From Phyllobacterium bourgognense (GTDB lineage: Bacteria > Pseudomonadota > Alphaproteobacteria > Rhizobiales > Rhizobiaceae), in the NCBI RefSeq assembly GCF_003337575.1, contig NZ_QPJM01000024.1:1-48041 (forward strand): a stretch of DNA of 48,041 bases, in the 5' to 3' direction. Below the pieces are notes generated by a model. It did not search any database. It worked only from the letters and a program-made list of their open reading frames with translations, and was not told the origin of the DNA. Positions 25,423 to 32,688 of the stretch are shown piece by piece. Every line of letters starts with the position of its first letter. Position 1 is the stretch's first letter. The position numbers were made by a program, and so were the translations under genes.

Positions 25423-25730
25423 CAGTGACCGGTCGCCGCCTTGCTTAGCGCCGCAGAGCGTCGATTCGCAAAATGAGCCTCGGCATCGGCGTCGTCGATG
25501 TCCGGCCGCGTGTCATCAAGGGCTTGTTGCACTTTCGCTCGAAACCAGGCGTCATAGTCGCTGCTGTTGCTGATGAGTTCCAGAGGCAAGGCACCTTCCC
25601 TGGCAGTGCGGGTCAATAGGATACGGACTGCATCTGAGACCGTAAGGCCCATGGTCTCTAGAACCGCTGTGGCGCGATCCTTCACCTCTGCATGTATTCG
25701 TGTCTGGACCAAAGCGTTTGAGGGCATCAT
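25422..25730 (-). CDS. RelB/DinJ-type antitoxin
   Basis: A 102-residue protein that begins with a ribbon-helix-helix of the RelB/DinJ type (ALVQTRIHAEVKDRATAVLE, MGLTVSDAVRILLTR, EGALPLEL). An acidic, probably disordered C-terminus (DDTRPDIDDADAEAHF) should bind the toxin. It is the first gene of the pair. A start two codons inside (the second of two adjacent Met codons) is equally possible. Confidence 0.9.
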   Translation of the reverse strand: MMPSNALVQTRIHAEVKDRATAVLETMGLTVSDAVRILLTRTAREGALPLELISNSSDYDAWFRAKVQQALDDTRPDIDDADAEAHFANRRSAALSKAATGH

Positions 25731-26126
25731 TGAATCTTCTTTATTGCTTCAGGGCATTGTCATACATTGGAATAACAAATGGTAGGTGAGAAGAACTTTC
25801 GGCCTTCGAAATACGGCTTTGTATATTATCGGAAGTCGTGGATCACCGGTCGTTTGAAAATGCCGGTATTAGGCGAGCGAGCAACTCCACAGGCGGATAA
25901 AACGCCGGAAATATAAGGAAAACGTGCGCCTGGGCCACGTGAGAAGCGCGCCACACGCGGTTCGGGTTTGGCCGGCAACATTTGGCATGGCCGCGTCCCG
26001 CTTAAACACCATTTACAGTCCGATAAACAGAAGCTAAGCGTCAGTTAAGTGCGGTGTGGAGAAAAATATTAGCGTAAACAGTACGTTAATGTCCGTCTAC
26101 AAGCTTCGGAATGAAACTCGCCAAGG
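25731..26126. other. Gene-free stretch upstream of the antitoxin and the IS element
   Basis: About 400 bases without a supported gene. The first 60 bases should contain the promoter of the antitoxin-toxin pair, read on the minus strand; the ATTGTCATACATTGGAATAA region (25756-25775) is a candidate operator. The rest is A/T-rich with no recognised content. Confidence 0.4.
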
Positions 26127-26934
26127 GGCACCGTAACGTTAACACAGCATCGATGAAAATGTGATGTCTGGGGTGATGACCAGATTTGCACGTGATCCTC
26201 TCTATTGTGGCCACCGGTTTCCAGCGGAAGTGATTGCCCATGCCGTTTGGCTCTATTTTCGGTTTCCGCTCAGCCTACGCATGGTCGAGGATATGCCAGC
26301 GGCGCGTGAATCATCGTCTCTCACCGGACCGTGAGACTCTGGGCTAAGAAATTCGGCCGGCGCTTCGCCAATGATATCCGCAAGCGCTCAGCCGGCAGGC
26401 TCGGCGACAAATGGTATCTCGACGAGGTCGTCATCACTATTCAAGCACAGCTCTGGCGCGCTGTCGATCGGCATGGTTGGTCCTTGACGTTCTGGTCCAA
26501 AGCCGCCGCAGCGCCAAAGCTGCAAAGCGTTTGGTGCGCAAACTCCTAAAAAGACAGAACCGTTCGCCACGCGTGATAATCACCGGCAAGCTCCGATCCT
26601 ACAGTGCCGCAAAACGCGATATCATGCCCGCGTCGAGCATCGTTCGCCGCACAAAGGACTGAACAATCGAGCGGAGAATTCCCATCAACCCGTCCGCCGG
26701 CGTGAGCAGATCATGAAACGCTTCAAGTCACCACGACAGCTTCAGCGCTTCCTTTCGATCCACGATCCGATCGCCAACCTCTTCCAAATTCCCCGCCACG
26801 AGACCCCATCTCACCATTATTGCGAGCTGCGAGCATCAGCAATGGAAGCGTGGTACCAAATAGCATGCCTTCGCGCCGCCTGAACCGAAGCGTCACTCCC
26901 AGATCTTGTTTTCAGCCGTTAAGTTTACAGTGCC
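26127..26934 (+). mobile_element. Degenerate IS6-family insertion sequence
   Basis: An 808-base element, the usual IS6-family length. The left end GGCACCGTAACGTTAA at 26127 and the right end, whose reverse complement is GGCACTGTAAACTTAA, form imperfect terminal inverted repeats (13 of 16 bases). The 8-base flanks do not match (CGCCAAGG against TGCGTGAG), so no target duplication remains. The single transposase gene inside is broken. An 18-base sequence covering the left end recurs inverted at 46,124-46,141. Confidence 0.85.
26176..26883 (+). pseudogene. IS6-family transposase, frameshifted
   Basis: The frame from 26176 reads FARDPLYCGHRFPAEVIAHA, VWLYFRFPLSLRMVEDM and then breaks. Another frame resumes with VRLWAKKFGRRFANDIRKRS and GDKWYLDEVVITI, which holds the first DDE Asp. 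A third continues VLVQSRRSAKAAKRLVRKLL, and later RRREQIMKRFKSPRQLQRFL and SIHDPIANLF complete the family signature. Several frameshifts and small deletions make it inactive. Confidence 0.88.
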
Positions 26935-27071
26935 TGCGTGAGGTCGCTGACCATGCCGAGGTTTTCGAGCTGGGTGGATCGGGCGATGAAATAACTTAAA
27001 CGATGCCGATTTTCAGGGAACATCCGCTCGAGCAGGAAGTTCACCTGCGTGGCGTTGGCGAGGAGAGACGG

Positions 27072-27308
27072 ATGGCACAGATTAAGGGACCGGTATTACC
27101 TAATATAGACCCCAATCGATGGCTTGAATGTGAGCGTGCATTGGAAGAACGCTTCACTGAGATTGCAACAGGTGAAAAGCCATCGACTTTATCGTTTGCC
27201 GAATTGATCGACGATGCCATTGAGGCTGGTTGGACTGAGCGGGAGGTGGAGCGCGCACTTTTGGATCTGATGGAAGACAGATACGATCCAGACGAAGAGA
27301 GTGCCTAA
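27072..27308 (+). CDS. Small acidic protein, founder of an in-window paralogous family
   Basis: A 78-residue protein starting at 27072, chosen for the AGGAGA at 27061-27066; an upstream in-frame ATG at 27003 has no such site. The pattern is IKGPVLPNIDPNRWLECERA, LEERFTEI, then AIEAGWTEREVERALLDL. The same order (xxGP, CExALExRF, AxxAGWxxxEVxxAL) appears in the proteins encoded at 45,251-45,508 and, broken, at 45,570-45,793. No signal, membrane segment or known domain. It overlaps a 29-codon reading frame by one base. Confidence 0.7.
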   Translation: MAQIKGPVLPNIDPNRWLECERALEERFTEIATGEKPSTLSFAELIDDAIEAGWTEREVERALLDLMEDRYDPDEESA

Positions 27309-27397
27309 TGGCAGCACGAACATCCAATGCTGGACGAAATGTGAGACCCGCTGAAGAGATCGTCGACGCCGAGTCTCTGCTGGTCAAGAAGGACTAA
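27308..27397 (+). CDS. Possible 29-residue protein coupled to the preceding gene
   Basis: The ATG at 27308 overlaps the stop of the preceding gene as TAATG, the usual geometry for coupled translation. The peptide (MAARTSNAGRNVRPAEEIVD, then AESLLVKKD) is hydrophilic and unknown to me. A terminator follows 77 bases later. It is too short to be certain. Confidence 0.35.
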   Translation: MAARTSNAGRNVRPAEEIVDAESLLVKKD

Positions 27398-27474
27398 CCA
27401 GCAGACCGACGCGGGATTCAATGGGCGGTGACACACGCCGGGCCTCGTGCCGGAGCTCTTGGCTAATTAAAACG

Positions 27475-27505
27475 GCCCGTCAGCCTCACCGCCGGCGGGC
27501 TTCTT
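27475..27505 (+). terminator. Terminator after the small-protein genes
   Basis: GCCCGTCAGC (27475-27484) pairs with GCCGGCGGGC (27491-27500) with one mismatch and one G-T pair, loop CTCACC, followed by TTCTT. Confidence 0.6.
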
Positions 27506-27635
27506 GGGGATTCCAGGGCTCGTCTGCCAGCATCAGTAATTTGCCATTTCCATCTTGTCGGTCCGAATTGGACCCATTCAGCATCCACGATGCTCGCATG
27601 ACAGTTCAGTCTGGCCGTAGGGCGTATAGTGTCGA

Positions 27636-27905
27636 TTAAACAGGGGATCGCCTTTGAGGCCCAATATCCAGAAATGCTGCAGATTTGTCATCATGACGCG
27701 CGCTCCTTAGTCGGCGTTCCAGTGCAGCCCCGCTATCTTTCCAGACGTGTTTCATTTTCAGCATTATCTGTTCCGAGCTTCGGTGTGGGAATTCTCGGGC
27801 GAGCGCAGGAACGAGCTTTAGCACGTCTGTCCTTTCCGGCAACGCATCGCTTGCGAATTTGGCCTGCGCATTGATTTCCAGCTTGAGCCTATCGTCATCA
27901 GTCAT
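27636..27905 (-). CDS. Hypothetical protein, possibly frameshifted at its end
   Basis: The first 65 residues (RLKLEINAQAKFASDALPER, TDVLKLVPALAREFPHRSSE, QIMLKMKHVWKDSGAAL) look like a real helical protein. The last 20 residues are basic and random. One frame over, the sequence would end HWNAD and stop just before an AAGGAG and another ATG, so the present C-terminus probably arose by a frameshift near 27,715. No family is recognised. Confidence 0.4.
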   Translation of the reverse strand: MTDDDRLKLEINAQAKFASDALPERTDVLKLVPALAREFPHRSSEQIMLKMKHVWKDSGAALERRLRSARHDDKSAAFLDIGPQRRSPV

Positions 27906-27948
27906 GGATGAGTATGAGGCTTTACACCAAGAAGCACAATCGCCCGGT

Positions 27949-28168
27949 CTAGTCCTGGCTTTCCCGCGCTTCCGGTCTCTCGGACGGGGGATGCGCTTTG
28001 GCGTCAGCCAATTCAGACATCCTTTTTCTCAAGCTCCGGGCAATCCACGTCGATGGGCCATTCTTCCAATATGAACTTTGCGGCATCGTAAGCCGTACCA
28101 ATGCCGACCATCATGCCGGGCGTACTGGTGAGCACGGTTACGGGCGCGAATGCTCTGTAATCTTCCAT
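27949..28168 (-). pseudogene. DUF982-like protein, shortened or frameshifted
   Basis: From the ATG at 28168 the protein reads MEDYRAFAPVTVLTSTPG and VGIGTAYDAAKFILEEWPID. This is the start of the DUF982 family found in Rhizobiales (PVTV, then DAAxFLxxWP). The frame stops at 28013 after 51 residues. A second frame carries on to 27949 (SELADAKAHPPSERPEARES), so a frameshift near 28,035 is likely. Function of the family is unknown. Confidence 0.5.
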
Positions 28169-28500
28169 ACGGGAAGAGAAGCATAGCGGGGCAGAGGATT
28201 CCACTCCATCAATGTTGTTACTGTCAGGCCTTTTCGTTCGTTTTGATTTGCGTGCCTTGGCTGTAGCGCATCGTCTGTTTTGATGGTCCTCCCATGGTCC
28301 ATGCGGAACACGCCGTCCATCCCACCTTGCGCAATGAAATCGCTTTCAAGTTCGACCCAGCTTCCCATGTAGGCACAGCATTTGGTGCAATGGATTGCGC
28401 TGCTCCTGGTCACATTTTCGGCGAGGGTAAGATAAATTGTGTGGCAATTCGGACACTCGAGTTTGCTGTCCAGTTTTTTCGTCAAATCCGTTCCGATCAC
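28138..28500 (-). CDS. Small zinc-ribbon protein
   Basis: Two CxxC pairs, CPNCHTIYL and CTKCCAYMG, about 20 residues apart, suggest one bound zinc ion. SWVELESDFIAQGGMDGVFR then MDHG follows and resembles short conserved rhizobial proteins (my recollection). The first 75 residues look genuine; the remaining tail of about 45 residues, which overlaps the next gene, looks like run-through after a frameshift or a lost stop. Function unknown. Confidence 0.55.
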   Translation of the reverse strand: MIGTDLTKKLDSKLECPNCHTIYLTLAENVTRSSAIHCTKCCAYMGSWVELESDFIAQGGMDGVFRMDHGRTIKTDDALQPRHANQNERKGLTVTTLMEWNPLPRYASLPVWKITEHSRP

Positions 28501-28526
28501 TTGTGCAGTTTGCGCGATATGAGTGT

Positions 28527-28941
28527 CTACCTCGTGCTCAATTCAGCTGGTGTGGATCGATAGTGTCGAGATTCATCAGAAGAGTTCGCGCTTGACCGCC
28601 ATGCCGGCCAGTCGGCCAAAGTCTCGTCACCGCGCTCAAAAAAATCATGATCGTGAGTGTCGTACATCAGCCAGCGGATGCAGAAGCGGATCGCGCCCGA
28701 GGAATTGACAAGCCCTGCGGTGTGCCCTTCCCAAGATACGCAGGTCGTCTTGGGTGTAATCGTGGTCAAACGTGCAAAATGGCATAAGGTGCTCCGCCTC
28801 TTGGCGGGAGCACAGCCCATCTCTCAAGTGCCGACGGGCCTCTAACGTACCCGGCGATGTGAGGATTGTAGGCCTCTCTGGGTTAATTGCGAGTCTTCTG
28901 GAAAGCCCCGCTGCTCCAGGGCTTTGGATGGTCACGGCCAC
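28527..28941 (-). pseudogene. Broken hypothetical gene
   Basis: One frame contains LRILGRAHRRACQFLGRDPL then LHPLADV and stops near 28,645. Another frame resumes with FFERGDETLADWPAWRSSAN. Together they look like one conserved small protein (AC..LGRDP..HPLAD, then FFERGDETLAD) interrupted by at least one frameshift. The family is not named. It belongs to the same run of small minus-strand genes as its neighbours. Confidence 0.4.
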
Positions 28942-28990
28942 GGACGGAATCGCACGTCGTGTATAGGGCCGGTGTCTTGCGATCGATGGA

Positions 28991-29016
28991 ATGGGAAGGT
29001 GTACTCACCTTCCCAT
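28991..29016 (-). terminator. Stem-loop downstream of the small lipoprotein gene
   Basis: ATGGGAAGGTG (28991-29001) and CACCTTCCCAT (29006-29016) form a perfect 11-base stem with a 4-base loop, 16 bases past the lipoprotein stop. A T-run is lacking, so it may protect RNA ends rather than terminate efficiently. Confidence 0.55.
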
Positions 29017-29032
29017 AACACAGAAGCAGCCT

Positions 29033-29161
29033 TTATTTATACACTGGCGCTGCAGTCGGTTCTGCCATTGGCGGAGGCGCTTTTCCTTTGCCGATTGATC
29101 CGCAGGCACTTAAACTCATAGCTGTTAGTACGGTAACGACGGTGATCAGAGCTCTATTCAT
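29033..29161 (-). CDS. Very small lipoprotein, 42 aa
   Basis: MNRALITVVTVLTAMSLSAC is a lipoprotein signal with lipobox LSAC and the lipidated Cys at residue 20. The mature part is only 23 residues (GSIGKGKAPPPMAEPTAAPV, then YK). AAGGA lies upstream of the ATG at 29161. Similar tiny lipoproteins are common in Rhizobiales. Upstream in-frame codons would place the signal internally and are not used. Confidence 0.65.
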   Translation of the reverse strand: MNRALITVVTVLTAMSLSACGSIGKGKAPPPMAEPTAAPVYK

Positions 29162-29945
29162 GCGAAGATCCTTTTCATCAAGTTGAAGTAGGCCAACGAC
29201 TCGAAGGCTAACATAGATAGTGTTAAGCGGTAGGCGTTGGGATCGAGAAACATGTGGGTAGTGCCCCAATAGCCACACCTGAGTTCCGTCGAGGCTGCGC
29301 GGACCTATATCGGCTTCTTCTCAATGGACCGCTTCGAGGAGGCGGTAGTCGCTTTCGAAAAAATCAATCCAGAGGGCAAAGAGGGCGAAATATTGGGACT
29401 TTTGGGTCAAGTACATTCGGCTGCCGTTTCTCAGTCTTGAAACATCCCGCAATGCTCCTCCGGCCGAGACTATGTTACTGTATCATACACCCGCGTATTT
29501 CGCCCGCAACGCGTCCCAGAGGAAGTGCGGCGAATGCCGGCTGTTGCCACCGCCAAGCGGCGTGAGGATCGACAGAGGTGGCGTCTCACCAATGGCGGGT
29601 AGACCTACTTGACGTATCTGCGGTGGTGCGTTCTGTCCGCTTTGTTGCTGATATCATTGCCGATTTTCGCCACTTTCCACGGAAGATGTCCTCGTCACCC
29701 ACCACAATAATCGTCATAGTCGGCACGAATACATGGGCGTGAGACTAGCAGGCGTGCAAGTAGCATGAGTATCAGTCGTCCTTCGCAACTGTTAGATACT
29801 GTAACGTACTTGCTTATTCGCGCAGGCAAAAGCCATGATCGGGAGACACGGCTTTGCAACGCGACTGTGCGACCCCGCTGAAGGTGGCCCCAGCTTCGAT
29901 GATGCCGACTAACTCAACTCGACACTGGAGGCAAGGAGACAGGTG
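29162..29945. other. Gene-poor 780-base stretch upstream of the decarboxylase
   Basis: No supported gene. Short plus-strand frames around 29,450-29,600 look like relics but match nothing I know. The only marked signals are the element TACTGTAACGTACTT at 29,797-29,811 and the AGGAG at 29,934-29,938 that serves the decarboxylase. The decarboxylase promoter must lie here. Confidence 0.4.
29797..29811. promoter_or_regulatory. Shared upstream element, copy 1
   Basis: TACTGTAACGTACTT lies about 135 bases before the decarboxylase start. The identical 15 bases recur at 36,303-36,317 before the decarboxylase remnant and second antiporter. It could be a regulator-binding or promoter element common to both cassettes, or simply duplicated flank. 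It also resembles the IS6-type end (CACTGTAA), which is an alternative origin. Confidence 0.45.
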
Positions 29946-32675
29946 ATGACGACGAAAGCCAAGACATCCGAACACCGGATCGACCATTTCTTCTCAATGC
30001 CGGCTGCACGCGCCGATCGCTGGCGTGATATCGTGGGCGCTTCGCGGGCCTGGTCGAGCGGGCGGTCCGACAAGGCCACGGTTGAAGCAGCTTTTGCCGA
30101 GTTGGGGCCCATCGAGGAGTTCCACGCGTTTCCCGGCCCCGGACTGATGGCGGCGCTGCGCGACAAGTTGCAGAGCGAGAATGCTGTTGGCTTCACCGAA
30201 CTGGTGCGGCGCGTTTCTGCCGCCATTGTCACACGCGACTTCAAGTACGACGCAGCCGAGTGGGGTACTGCCGAGGACGTTGCCGACTCGCCCGCCGACG
30301 TTCTGCCGCCGACGCTGGGTGGCCGGGAGGCAAGGCGTCCCTATTTCGAGATGCTGATGGTCGCACCTGGTGCCACCACGCACGCCGTCTATCAAATCGC
30401 GGAGATGCGGAAGTTGCGCCGGCCGGAGGACGCGTTCATCTACGAAATGGTCGCGGTGGAAAGCTTCGAGGATGCGATCTGCGCCGCCATCATAAATCCC
30501 TATATTGCCGCCGTGACGATTTTCGAGGGCTTCACCTATACCTCGCGCCACCCGGCTCCCGTGCTGCGGAGTGTTCTGGCAAACCTCGTGCCGGAGGAAG
30601 CGAGAAGGGAAGACGCTGATCTGTCGCTGCTGTTGGCCAATTCGCTGAAGCGCTTGCGCCCGGAGCTCGACGTCTATCTGCTCTCGGATCGCCGGGTGGA
30701 GAGTTTGGCCGGCGATCCGCGGGCCGCTTCCATACGTCGCGTGCTCTATGCCATCGAGGAACCGTTGGAACTCCATCTATCCGTGCTCGAAGGCATTCAG
30801 CGGCGCTTCGAAACTCCTTTCTTCGACAATTTGAAGAAATACGCCCGGCGGCCGATCAGCACTTTCCATGCGCTTCCGATCGCCCGTGGCAAGTCAGTGT
30901 TCAAGTCCGACTGGATCCGCGATATGGGCGAGTTCTACGGCATCAATCTGTTTCTTGCAGAAAGCAGTGCGACAACCGGCGGTCTCGACAGCCTGCTTGA
31001 GCCGACGGGCAACATCAAACGTTCACAGGAGATGGCCGCTCGCGCTTTCGGAGCGGACCACGCGTTCTTTGTGACCAACGGAACCAGCACGTCGAACAAA
31101 ATGGTGCACCAGGCGATTGTGGCCCCGGGTGACATTGTCATCCTCGACCGCAATTGCCATAAATCCCATCACTACGGCTTGGTGCTTGCGGGCGGGCAAC
31201 CGCTCTATGTCGACGCATTTCCGATGACCGAATACTCGATGTACGGCGCAGTGCCTCTCTCCAGCGTAAAAAAGGCGCTTCTGGATCTTAAGGCGGAGGG
31301 TAGACTCGATCGGGTCAAGATGGTGGACCTGACAAACTGCACCTTCGACGGCCACATCTACAACACGCGCCGCGTCATGGAGGAATGCCTCGCCATCAAG
31401 CCGGACCTCGTGTTCCTCTGGGATGAGGCATGGTTCGGTTTTGCGCGTTTTTCGCCCATATTACGTCCCAGAACCGCAATGGGCGCAGCGTCGGCCATCG
31501 GCGCTTGGATACACGATCCCGCTTCGATCAAGGCATACGAGAAGCAACAGGACGAGCTCGGTTCGGACCCTTCGGCCGATAAGTTGCTGGAGACGCGGCT
31601 GATCCCCGACCCGCGTAAGGTACGGGTTCGCGTCTATCAGACCCATTCTACGCACAAATCGATGTCGGCGCTGCGTCAAGGCTCCATGGTGCTCGTCAAG
31701 GACGTCGACTTCCACACAGTTGAATCGCAGTTCCATGAGGCAGTTTTCACCCATGCCTCGACCAGTCCGAACCAGCAACTGATCGGCAGTCTGGACGTGG
31801 CGCGGCGGCAGATGGAGCTGGAAGGCTACGGCCTCGTGTTGAACGCGATCGAGATATCGCTCTCCATTCGTCGCGAGGTCAACTCCCATCCCTTGATCTC
31901 GAAGTATTTCAAGGTGCTCGGTGCTGATGGCATGGTTCCGGCGGAATACCGCAACAGCGGGTTCGTAGATTTCCTGGCTCCAGGCACGACATGGGCCGAG
32001 CAGGTCCGCAGCATGCACGAAGACGAGTTCTGCCTCGACCCCACCCGGATGACGTTGGTCTGCGGAACGGCAGGTTTCGACGGAACCGAGTTCAAAGCGC
32101 TGCTCGCCAATACTTACGATATCCAACTCAACAAAACGTCGCGCAATTCGGTCCTTCTGCAATCCAACATCAACAATACGCGCAGCGATGTCGCGCAGTT
32201 GCTCCGCGTCCTGCTGGAGATCTGCAACAGCATTGAGGCCCGCCTGGTTCATGGGGGCAGCGGAGAGCAGGACGCTTTCGCAGCCCGGGTGAAGTCTTTG
32301 ATGACCGATGTGCCGGACCTGCCGAACTTCAGTCGCTTCCATGAGGCGTTCCGTCAGGACGCGGGGCGGTCCACGCCCGAGGGAGACATGCGCACCGCCT
32401 TCTACGGTGCCTACGACGCCGCGGGTTGCGAATACGTGACCCTGCACGGAGAAGAATGCGACCGCCGGCTTCGTGAAGGGCCGGAAATGGTCTCGGCCAA
32501 TTTCGTCATTCCTTATCCACCCGGCTTCCCGATCATGGTACCCGGCCAGGTGATCACACAAGAGACCATCGAATTTATGCGCAAGCTCGATGTGAAGGAG
32601 ATCCACGGCTACGAGAAAGCGCGCGGGCTCAAGCTTTTGCGGCCTGATGTCATCTCCGCCAAGTCGAAACGCTAA
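29946..32675 (+). CDS. Large Orn/Lys/Arg-type PLP amino-acid decarboxylase
   Basis: A 909-residue fold-type I decarboxylase. The PLP lysine lies in THSTHKSMSALRQGSM, Lys 571 from the ATG at 29946. Other blocks of the family are present: FFVTNGTSTSNKMVHQAIV, PGDIVILDRNCHKSHHYGLV, and VFLWDEAWFGFARFSP with the cofactor Asp. The C-terminal domain ends VIPYPPGFPIMVPGQ, as in biosynthetic and degradative Arg/Lys/Orn decarboxylases. It is some 150-200 residues longer than E. coli LdcI or AdiA, with the excess before the PLP domain. A GTG three bases upstream is an alternative start; AGGAG at 29,934-29,938 favours 29946. An AspT-type antiporter gene follows after 13 bases, so substrate/product exchange is likely. 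Substrate not determinable. Confidence 0.9.
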   Translation: MTTKAKTSEHRIDHFFSMPAARADRWRDIVGASRAWSSGRSDKATVEAAFAELGPIEEFHAFPGPGLMAALRDKLQSENAVGFTELVRRVSAAIVTRDFKYDAAEWGTAEDVADSPADVLPPTLGGREARRPYFEMLMVAPGATTHAVYQIAEMRKLRRPEDAFIYEMVAVESFEDAICAAIINPYIAAVTIFEGFTYTSRHPAPVLRSVLANLVPEEARREDADLSLLLANSLKRLRPELDVYLLSDRRVESLAGDPRAASIRRVLYAIEEPLELHLSVLEGIQRRFETPFFDNLKKYARRPISTFHALPIARGKSVFKSDWIRDMGEFYGINLFLAESSATTGGLDSLLEPTGNIKRSQEMAARAFGADHAFFVTNGTSTSNKMVHQAIVAPGDIVILDRNCHKSHHYGLVLAGGQPLYVDAFPMTEYSMYGAVPLSSVKKALLDLKAEGRLDRVKMVDLTNCTFDGHIYNTRRVMEECLAIKPDLVFLWDEAWFGFARFSPILRPRTAMGAASAIGAWIHDPASIKAYEKQQDELGSDPSADKLLETRLIPDPRKVRVRVYQTHSTHKSMSALRQGSMVLVKDVDFHTVESQFHEAVFTHASTSPNQQLIGSLDVARRQMELEGYGLVLNAIEISLSIRREVNSHPLISKYFKVLGADGMVPAEYRNSGFVDFLAPGTTWAEQVRSMHEDEFCLDPTRMTLVCGTAGFDGTEFKALLANTYDIQLNKTSRNSVLLQSNINNTRSDVAQLLRVLLEICNSIEARLVHGGSGEQDAFAARVKSLMTDVPDLPNFSRFHEAFRQDAGRSTPEGDMRTAFYGAYDAAGCEYVTLHGEECDRRLREGPEMVSANFVIPYPPGFPIMVPGQVITQETIEFMRKLDVKEIHGYEKARGLKLLRPDVISAKSKR

Positions 32676-32688
32676 AGGGAAAAGCGAT

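Noticed and set aside
26119..26942. Target-site duplication around the IS6 element
   Set aside because: The 8-base flanks CGCCAAGG and TGCGTGAG do not match.
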